The notes below the pieces were generated by a model, which ran no database searches, was not told the DNA's origin, and worked only from the letters and a program-made list of their open reading frames with translations. Position numbers and translations under genes: made by a program. From contig NZ_HG322949.1 in NCBI RefSeq assembly GCF_000723165.1, positions 5,463,790-5,527,789 on the forward strand: a stretch of 64,000 nucleotides of DNA, given 5' to 3'. Every line of letters starts with the position of its first letter. The stretch's first letter is position 1. The DNA comes from Janthinobacterium agaricidamnosum NBRC 102515 = DSM 9628 (GTDB taxonomy: Bacteria > Pseudomonadota > Gammaproteobacteria > Burkholderiales > Burkholderiaceae_D). Positions 54,917-61,769 of the stretch are shown piece after piece.

Positions 54917-56115
54917 ACCTGAGATTCCGTCCCAACCACGGGAAGCTTGACTCGACGTTTTCCAGTCAAAAGCTGTGACATGAGAGCGGCCTTTTCCCGG
55001 TTCAACAGCTCAAGACTCCGCTCGTGCTGACTGACCCAGATATTTGCTTTTTCCAACACGTCTGCAATGCGTTGCTGCTCCTCTAGAGGCGGGACCGGTA
55101 CCTGGCAAGCAAAAAAGTCAACCGGGCGAATATTCAGTAGGCCGTTGTTTCGAACTCCTGTATTGACAAGGGCACCCAACTGATCATGCAGATAGTCTGC
55201 ACGGAACAACTGCTCGTAGAAGCCCGCTTTCAAGCTCTTAGAGAGCTTGAAGCATACATAGACGTTGGGCACAACACCGCGCTCGTAACTCTTCAATGGA
55301 AAGACGCAACCGAACTCGAAAAGTTTGGAGTTCCCCTTGTTATAGGCGAACTCTCCTCGATCCAGCGCGATATAGTTTTCAACGCTTTTTCCAGCCATGA
55401 ACCTGCTGTACTTCTCATCTTGCCGCACAAAGCCACGGCCGGAAGATATCATCAGAACAGGCAACGCCTCATTTTCGTCCGCTCGTCGCTGAACCCGCTC
55501 AGAAATCTCGCTAATGGCGACCATGGGCCAGTCACCTCGGATGGCAGGCTTGATGAGCAATTGTTGTAGCAACGCAGTCAAATGTTGCCGACTGCTAGCA
55601 AGAAGGCGCTCCGACGCAACTATAGCTTGATTCCAAGTGGAGAGAATGCGGGCGATGCGACGCTGCTCCCCTGGTGGTGGAACTAAAATCGGCTGGTGAT
55701 CAATGTCTGATTTCTTAACATGCACTAACGTTGCCTTAAAGCCGTGCGAATGGGCCTCAATACGGTCAGTCACATGTTTTAACGCCCAATACAACCATTC
55801 ACTGTCAACGTTCTCTTTCGGCTGCACTTTAAATATGTGCTGATTAAGTACTCCTCGCGTGCCATTCCATATTGTTGGCCCAAAAGAGACGCCCTTGGTT
55901 CCAGCCCAAGAAAACAGCATTTGTCCAGGATCGACAAGCCAGCGCTTGTCCGGCACACCTGAGAAATAGTCGAATTTCTGGCCACCGTTCAAGTTCTGGA
56001 TTCTGATAATCGGTAACCCAGCAGTATCCCAATCCGTAGGCCCAAAGCCATGTCCGTTGCGCATCTCACAAACGTCCGCGACTGTTTTGGGTATCCATGT
56101 TTTCGGATGTTTCAT
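54913..56115 (-). CDS. hsdS: Type I restriction specificity subunit (two target-recognition domains)
   Basis: A 400-residue S subunit with two target-recognition domains, each followed by a conserved coiled-coil spacer (PPGEQRRIARILSTWNQAI after the first, PPLEEQQRIADVLEKANIWV after the second). It sets the DNA target of the complex. Its start overlaps the stop of the 57-residue ORF and its stop overlaps hsdR. Confidence 0.95.
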   Translation of the reverse strand: MKHPKTWIPKTVADVCEMRNGHGFGPTDWDTAGLPIIRIQNLNGGQKFDYFSGVPDKRWLVDPGQMLFSWAGTKGVSFGPTIWNGTRGVLNQHIFKVQPKENVDSEWLYWALKHVTDRIEAHSHGFKATLVHVKKSDIDHQPILVPPPGEQRRIARILSTWNQAIVASERLLASSRQHLTALLQQLLIKPAIRGDWPMVAISEISERVQRRADENEALPVLMISSGRGFVRQDEKYSRFMAGKSVENYIALDRGEFAYNKGNSKLFEFGCVFPLKSYERGVVPNVYVCFKLSKSLKAGFYEQLFRADYLHDQLGALVNTGVRNNGLLNIRPVDFFACQVPVPPLEEQQRIADVLEKANIWVSQHERSLELLNREKAALMSQLLTGKRRVKLPVVGTESQV

Positions 56116-56285
56116 ATATCCACCTTCTTACTCAACCACCGAGACTCAATCAAGAAGCCGAATGACATGCGCGTGCAGTAGTTTTCTGTTTCATAAAGCA
56201 AGAACTCGATATCCGTTCCTTGGCTGGGTTCTGCAGCAGCAAATTCGACCTGCGGCACCATGGTGGCTTGGCAAATTTCACTCAT
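56112..56285 (-). CDS. 57-residue ORF wedged between hsdM and hsdS
   Basis: Reading ATG at 56285, which overlaps the hsdM stop by eight bases, this frame runs to a TGA at 56112-56114 that overlaps the hsdS ATG. It encodes 57 residues beginning MSEICQATMVPQVEFAAAEP and ending IESRWLSKKVDI. The exact fit between two genes, with overlap at both ends, argues that it is translated. I recognise no family. It is acidic with a C-terminal basic tail and no membrane segment. A chance frame cannot be excluded. Confidence 0.6.
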   Translation of the reverse strand: MSEICQATMVPQVEFAAAEPSQGTDIEFLLYETENYCTRMSFGFLIESRWLSKKVDI

Positions 56286-57819
56286 AGCCCAACTCCTTCA
56301 GGTACACGGCCATCTGGGCCTCAAGACCCGCCAAATCGGCCTTGAGCTGCTCGCGCTCCCGGTACACGGCGATCAGATCAATTTCTGCCTCTTCCTCGAA
56401 GGTATCCACATAGCGCGGAATATTGAGGTTGAAATCGTTCTCGGCGATCTCGACCGGCGAGGCAAGGTAGGCGTATTTGTCTACACTCTCCCGTGTGAAG
56501 GCTGTGGTCAAGACGCGATGCAGGTCCGCTTCACGCAGATAGTTCTGGTTCTTGCCAGCTTCATAGTTGCGACTAGCATCAATGAAGAGCACTTTATCGT
56601 CAGATTTGTTCTTACGGAACACGAGCACCACAGCTGGAATGCCTGTACCGTAAAAGAGCTTTTCTGGCAGCCCGATTACCACGTCAAGCAGGTTTTCTTC
56701 GATCAGCTTCTGGCGGATACGCCCCTCGGCGGCGCCCCTAAACAGTACGCCATGCGGTACGACGACTGCCATTCGGCCAGTACCTGGCTTCATGGTTTCG
56801 ATCATGTGCAGGATAAAGGCATAGTCCCCTTTTGTACGCGGCGGTACTCCACGACGGAAGCGGCTAAACTTGTCGGCGTCAGCGCCCTCAAAGCCCCACT
56901 TTTCTAAGCTAAATGGAGGGTTAGCGACCACGATGTCGAAGTGTTTTAGGCTGGCAGCACTATCGAGCAGCTTGGGGTTGCGGATGGTATCGCCCCACTC
57001 GATGCGGTGGTTATCCTCGCCATGCAGGAACATATTCATCTTCGCTAGGGCCCAGGTGCTGCCTATGGCTTCTTGCCCAAAGAGCGCATACTTTCGTGAA
57101 CCAGTATTCTCGCGAATCAAGCGGCCACACTTCATGAGCAGCGAGCCTGAGCCACAGGTGGGGTCGCAAATTTCGTCCCCTTCCTCCGGAGCCATCAGGC
57201 GTGCCATGAGCGCAGATACTTCGGGTGGGGTGTAAAACTCGCCGGCCTTTTTACCGCTCGTAGAGGCAAAGTTCTTGATGAGAAATTCGTAGGCATTGCC
57301 GATCACGTCGAGCTGGCCCACGCGACTGGGACGCAAATCCAGTTCCGGCTTGGCAAAGTCTTCCAGCAGATGGCGCAAGATGTCGTTCTTCTGTTGCTCA
57401 TCACCCAGCTTATTGGAGTTGAAGCTGATGTCCTGGAACACGTCGCGCAGTTTAGTAATGTTAGCCTCTTCAATGGCATGCAAAGCCTTGTCGATACGCT
57501 CGCCATTGCCTGGGCTGTGCCGCAGGGTGTGCAGCGCGTAAAAACTGGCACTGGCTGGCAAGACGAAACGCTCGTTTTTGAGCATTTCCTCGATCAACTC
57601 GGGGTGGTCGCCGTATTGCTTCTTGTAAGCATCATAGTGGTCCTGCCAGACATCGGATACGTACTTGAGGAATAACATCGTCAGGACGAAGTCCTTGTAG
57701 ATGCTAGGGTCCACAGTGCCGCGGAAAGTGTCGCATGCGGCCCATACGGCGGCATTGATGTTGTCCTGGCTAACCGGCAAGCCTTGGAGAGGGGCAGGTT
57801 TGATGGCGATGTCGTTCAT
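56278..57819 (-). CDS. hsdM: Type I N6-adenine DNA methyltransferase subunit
   Basis: A 513-residue M subunit with the HsdM N-terminal helical domain (residues about 25-150), the SAM-binding motif DPTCGSGSLLMK and the catalytic NPPFSLEKWG. The FYTPPEVSALMARLM segment is typical. It methylates adenine in the target set by an S subunit. It lies 21 bases after the half-size S-like gene. Confidence 0.95.
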   Translation of the reverse strand: MNDIAIKPAPLQGLPVSQDNINAAVWAACDTFRGTVDPSIYKDFVLTMLFLKYVSDVWQDHYDAYKKQYGDHPELIEEMLKNERFVLPASASFYALHTLRHSPGNGERIDKALHAIEEANITKLRDVFQDISFNSNKLGDEQQKNDILRHLLEDFAKPELDLRPSRVGQLDVIGNAYEFLIKNFASTSGKKAGEFYTPPEVSALMARLMAPEEGDEICDPTCGSGSLLMKCGRLIRENTGSRKYALFGQEAIGSTWALAKMNMFLHGEDNHRIEWGDTIRNPKLLDSAASLKHFDIVVANPPFSLEKWGFEGADADKFSRFRRGVPPRTKGDYAFILHMIETMKPGTGRMAVVVPHGVLFRGAAEGRIRQKLIEENLLDVVIGLPEKLFYGTGIPAVVLVFRKNKSDDKVLFIDASRNYEAGKNQNYLREADLHRVLTTAFTRESVDKYAYLASPVEIAENDFNLNIPRYVDTFEEEAEIDLIAVYREREQLKADLAGLEAQMAVYLKELGYE

Positions 57820-57840
57820 AGTTCCGGATTTCCTAAGGGG

Positions 57841-58446
57841 TCAGTTAGAGGCCTGCACTGTGTGTGCTAGGCCTTCCGCGAGCGCCTGGAGTTGGAGTTC
57901 GCGGTTGTGAATAAGTTGTTGGAGGGTGTGGCGCTCCCGGCTGGCGAGGTCTACCAAGGCGACAATGCGGTGCTGGTCTGCTAGCGACGGCACGCACAAC
58001 GTGAGCGACTCCAGAACCGGGCGCCGAATGCTGAGCTGGCTACTGCCTTCAGCCGCTTGCTGAAGCTGGCGCTGAAACGGCGGTTGATTAATCTGCCATG
58101 CCAAGAAGGCGGGCAGTAGCGGAACCAGCGGAGCAACTTGGAGATGATAGAAATGGGGGCTGCAAACGGCCGGGCTAGGAGGCTCACCGATGCAAACCGC
58201 GTAAAAACGCGCGCCCTTGGAAACAAACAGGACGTCGCCAGCCTTGAGCCAGTCCGGATGCTTTCGGCCGGGCAACGCCGTGCGCGTGGCACTAGACCAA
58301 TTCACGCCACATGCGGGATCAACATCCTTCATCTGCAAGGCAAGCGCGCTACCGTCCGCCGACTCCTCAATGGAGCCCCGGAAGGGGTAGCCGCTCTTTA
58401 CGATTGCCAACGCAGCGAGCGGGAAAATTTTTGCATCAATGTCCAT
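57841..58446 (-). CDS. Half-size HsdS-like protein (single target-recognition domain)
   Basis: A 201-residue protein with one S-subunit domain: a TRD-like N-terminal part (GYPFRGSIEESADGSALALQMKDVD, AGDVLFVSKGARFYAVCIGE) and one spacer-like helix (PSLADQHRIVALVDLASRER). Full HsdS has two such halves; half-size proteins can dimerise in some systems. It is first in the operon, upstream of hsdM, in addition to the full hsdS downstream. A consensus -10 lies just before its start. Confidence 0.85.
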   Translation of the reverse strand: MDIDAKIFPLAALAIVKSGYPFRGSIEESADGSALALQMKDVDPACGVNWSSATRTALPGRKHPDWLKAGDVLFVSKGARFYAVCIGEPPSPAVCSPHFYHLQVAPLVPLLPAFLAWQINQPPFQRQLQQAAEGSSQLSIRRPVLESLTLCVPSLADQHRIVALVDLASRERHTLQQLIHNRELQLQALAEGLAHTVQASN

Positions 58447-58452
58447 GCAGCG

Positions 58453-58480
58453 ATTATATCAAGAATGTATTTTCGCGCAA
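58453..58480 (-). promoter_or_regulatory. Promoter of the restriction-modification operon, possibly leaderless
   Basis: On the minus strand, TTGCGC (58480-58475), a 16-base spacer and a perfect TATAAT (58458-58453) end only six bases before the ATG at 58446. Transcription would start about at the start codon, giving a leaderless mRNA. Confidence 0.5.
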
Positions 58481-58481
58481 G

Positions 58482-59242
58482 ATATTTTGCATCATAGAGA
58501 ATGAAGCGTGAAATTAGGGCGCTTAGATCGGCACTGCCTTCGCAACAGTTACCGCTGGGTGAATTACAACCTATCGCCACGCGGCATTTTTCGCGAAGCG
58601 CCGTAAGTGCTTCTGGAATCATGTCTCTAAAAGAGAAGCAGCCCATCCCACTCAGAAAACGTGTCCAGTCATCTGACAAGCAGGACGATGGCTTGCCTCA
58701 TCACAGCCGTACTACCAGGTGTCGAGGCGAGGCCCATCGATATAACTAGGTCGCACGCTTCGCCTCGACGTAACCCCGCCAAGAGGCTAGCTGCGCGACG
58801 AAAAGAGAAAGCGAGAGAGTATTCTTAATGGCCTTGCCGCTCGATCACAACGCTGATGCCAAAATGCGCTAGCTATTAGATCAGGCTCACAGGTCGCCCA
58901 ACCATCAAGGCACAGCCGAGCCTCTCTTGGACGGCATCATGTCGGGCCAAGGCCTGACCATGACAACATGCTGCCAGCAAGCATAATGGGGCGCCTCACG
59001 GATCGAAGGAGTTCTCGCCTCCTGTTGTGATGCGGCCAGCAAGAATTTTTATGGAGATAGGACGATGGAGAATTGGATGAAATGGGGGCGCGGTCTGCGG
59101 GTGGTAATGGCGATTTTTGCCGACGCGCGGCGGTAGTACGGAACTCGGTGTAGATCGCACGTCGCTGGGGCTGGTTGTGAGCGCGCAGCAGCGGAAAATC
59201 CGCCGGGAAATATGAGCCCATACTCCCGGTGAGCAAACAATT
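58482..59242. other. Non-coding gap between the restriction operon and the HTH gene
   Basis: About 760 bases without a gene I can support. A plus-strand frame at 58501-58749 (82 residues, starting MKREIRALRSALPSQQLPLG) has a weak AGAGA site and is not recognised. A 23-residue frame at 59065-59136 (MENWMKWGRGLRVVMAIFAD...) follows a good GGAGATAGG site. Either could be a small gene; the evidence is thin. Confidence 0.4.
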
Positions 59243-59692
59243 TTATGCGAGGCTATTAGGGTTTACGCCCATCAGTTGAGGTGGTGGCTCACCAGTTACG
59301 ATCCGATGCACCGTTGACTGCGATACGCCGTAGTGCTCAGCGAGCTGTTCTTGGGTGTAGCGTGATGCGTGGTAGAGATGGTAAATCTCGCGCTTCACTT
59401 GATCTGAAATTTGCCGCGAGAAGTCCATCGGAACCAACGCCAGCATTTGGTTGAGGTACTGGATGTGCTGTCCGAGTGCAGCTTCTGTTTCGCGAATCTT
59501 TGTCATCAGACCAACGTATTGCAGCTGATCCTCAGGCGTGGCAATTCTGGGGGCCATAATCGACAGCTGGCTATACATATTGTTGCGGTGAAACTCCATC
59601 TCTTGAATGAGTTGGCGAATGCGAGCGATCTCTTGGCGCTGCACTTGTGGAGCCTGCGCGTAAATGGGCGAAAGGGCCTGTGGAAATGTCAT
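59243..59692 (-). CDS. Coiled-coil protein with C-terminal HTH
   Basis: A 149-residue protein. The N-terminal two thirds are helical and coiled-coil-like (PQVQRQEIARIRQLIQEMEF...). The C-terminal third is a resolvase-like HTH (YTQEQLAEHYGVSQSTVHRI). It starts at 59692 with an excellent AAGGAGA site. It is divergent from the nitrilase-SMC genes and could be their repressor or a DNA-binding component. I do not recognise a named family. Confidence 0.75.
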   Translation of the reverse strand: MTFPQALSPIYAQAPQVQRQEIARIRQLIQEMEFHRNNMYSQLSIMAPRIATPEDQLQYVGLMTKIRETEAALGQHIQYLNQMLALVPMDFSRQISDQVKREIYHLYHASRYTQEQLAEHYGVSQSTVHRIVTGEPPPQLMGVNPNSLA

Positions 59693-59843
59693 TATTTCTC
59701 CTTGAATAAATAGGATATCCAATTATTACATGAATATCCGAGTTATTCAACGATTTGTAAAGAATGGCTGTCTCAACCCTAGACCTATCGTGGAAGGAAA
59801 AATCTTCTAGTCGGAAGTCGACGGCAAGCGAGTGTGACAATTC

Positions 59844-61769
59844 GTGTACTTTTCATCTAGGCAAGATGCTATCCTAACTGCCGTCGGCTTATCTCGACCA
59901 TGCTCGGAAAATTTAAGGCTGGTACTTGGGCAATTCGCCATCGGTCGCCTGCCAGAATCAACAAAAAAAGTGAGGGATAGTTTGATTCAGGTCATTGAGA
60001 TTGACATTGGCCAGCTCGGAGTGCGGTTGCCGCGCGGGGAAGTCGGGATGGTCATTGCGCAGCCGTTTGTGGATTTCGTCCATTTGGAACCATTTCCCCT
60101 TGTACCCGCAGTCAGGGCTACGGCACTGGCCGGCATCGACGCCACGCTCGCTGTGGCCCGCGCCTGCGTGCACGGTGCCGAGAAGACTCATTTCACCATT
60201 TTTCCAGAATGTACACTGCCTGGCCTAGCCGGCTTCGACCACATCACGGCTGCGATGGCTGATGACACTTGGCCGGCAGGTACAGTCGTCATTGGAGGGC
60301 TCGAAGGCCTGACGCGGGAACAATTTAGCCAACTTGTCCAGCGGCCGGGTACAGTCTACGACGTTGTTGGCAGTTCGTTGGATCGCGTCCGTCAAGATCA
60401 ATGGGTCAACTGCTGTGCAACTTGGGTAAAGCTCGAGTCTGGCGAAGTTAGGTGCTGGATTCAGACCAAAATAGAACCCGCTGGTGTCGAACTCCAAGTC
60501 GACCACCAATCCATGTTCAAGGGGAAATCCATCTTCTTGTTTAAGGGTACCTATGCCGACAACCATGCGCCTTATCGTTTTGCAACTCTCATTTGCTACG
60601 ACTGGATTGGGGTCCGGGATCAACGTCGCATCTGGGAGTGGCTTCTGCAGGACATAGAGCAGACCGCAGCTGCGATTGAAGCACAGCTGCCGCTCACTTG
60701 GCTGTTCGTAGCTCAATGCAATCCGGGGCCATCGCATGCTTCTTTCATGAGTCAGGTTCAGCCGTTCTTCAATCCGGTGCAATTCCCTAGTGTACTTCGT
60801 GAAGGTACTTGTTTAGTCATGGCGAACGTGGCGGGGAATGCGGCTCCTGGTAGTGCAAATCAATATGGTCAGTCCGCTGTCATCTTCGCAAGCGACAAGT
60901 TCATGAAGCCTGAGAGTATGCCCACATACTGCGCTGGCGGCGAGTTCCAGAGACCTGGCAATCCATTGGAGAACTTCAAGGATGCGGTATTCCGAGAGCG
61001 CGGCGCGTGCATACACTCGTTCCGTCAACTAAACCCTATGGCCTTGCCGCCAGGCGCGGCAGGACGGCGATATGCACTTGCCGAGGCAACTGTGCATCCA
61101 TATCCAGGAACAGAGGACCCCCGCACTCCCTCAGGGCTTGTTCCTGCAGTAGTAAAGTGGGTCAACGACGAACTCGACGATCCCCAAAAGTCCTTACAAA
61201 TAAAATATCCAAATTTGCCGCTGGCCGACGCCGCTGCAACTGCTCATCTGCGAGCAGTGAACGCGCTTCGCTGGCTGCCGCCAGACGCGCTCAACAAGAC
61301 GGTGTTGATTGCGTCTCCAGCGGCGCGTAGCGTCCCAGATAAATGGCGGAACACTCAGTCTCAGGCGATCAAGCATGTCCTGCACAGCTTCTCAATCCTC
61401 GAAGTCGCCAAATATTCAGCAATATTCCATGGCAACGGAGCGCAGGCCACCATCATCAAAGGAGACACAAGCGTCGAAGTCGTCGCCGTGATCGGCCAAA
61501 GCCACGAGGAGTGCGACAAGCACGCTATGGACATACTACCGGACCATCGAGGTCAACTGCTTCTGGTAAGTCGCGACGAAGACAACACGTCATGGAATCC
61601 GCGGATGCGAACTTTGTTTGACCAAGCCGCCGAGCCGACCAAGGAACTCAACTTTACAGACCCTACCAGCGCGATTATTCGTGTCGGCTACCACGACTTT
61701 CTTCAAGCATACCAAGGCTCCGCGAACGAAACGGAACTACGAAAGGCACTCGATGCAGCAATCTCCTGA
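59844..61769 (+). CDS. Nitrilase-fold protein with unknown C-terminal domain
   Basis: A 641-residue protein. Residues about 90-370 are a carbon-nitrogen hydrolase fold with the catalytic triad Glu 122 (FTIFPECTLPG), Lys 209 (IQTKIEP) and Cys 251 (TLICYDWIG), and the closing segment LVMANVAGNA...GQSAVIF. The triad suggests amidase, nitrilase or transferase activity on a C-N bond. The last 240 residues are not recognised (VVAVIGQSHEECDKHAMDIL). The GTG at 59844 is the first usable start but has a weak ribosome site, so the N-terminus is uncertain. It overlaps the SMC-like gene by 17 bases. Confidence 0.8.
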   Translation: MYFSSRQDAILTAVGLSRPCSENLRLVLGQFAIGRLPESTKKVRDSLIQVIEIDIGQLGVRLPRGEVGMVIAQPFVDFVHLEPFPLVPAVRATALAGIDATLAVARACVHGAEKTHFTIFPECTLPGLAGFDHITAAMADDTWPAGTVVIGGLEGLTREQFSQLVQRPGTVYDVVGSSLDRVRQDQWVNCCATWVKLESGEVRCWIQTKIEPAGVELQVDHQSMFKGKSIFLFKGTYADNHAPYRFATLICYDWIGVRDQRRIWEWLLQDIEQTAAAIEAQLPLTWLFVAQCNPGPSHASFMSQVQPFFNPVQFPSVLREGTCLVMANVAGNAAPGSANQYGQSAVIFASDKFMKPESMPTYCAGGEFQRPGNPLENFKDAVFRERGACIHSFRQLNPMALPPGAAGRRYALAEATVHPYPGTEDPRTPSGLVPAVVKWVNDELDDPQKSLQIKYPNLPLADAAATAHLRAVNALRWLPPDALNKTVLIASPAARSVPDKWRNTQSQAIKHVLHSFSILEVAKYSAIFHGNGAQATIIKGDTSVEVVAVIGQSHEECDKHAMDILPDHRGQLLLVSRDEDNTSWNPRMRTLFDQAAEPTKELNFTDPTSAIIRVGYHDFLQAYQGSANETELRKALDAAIS

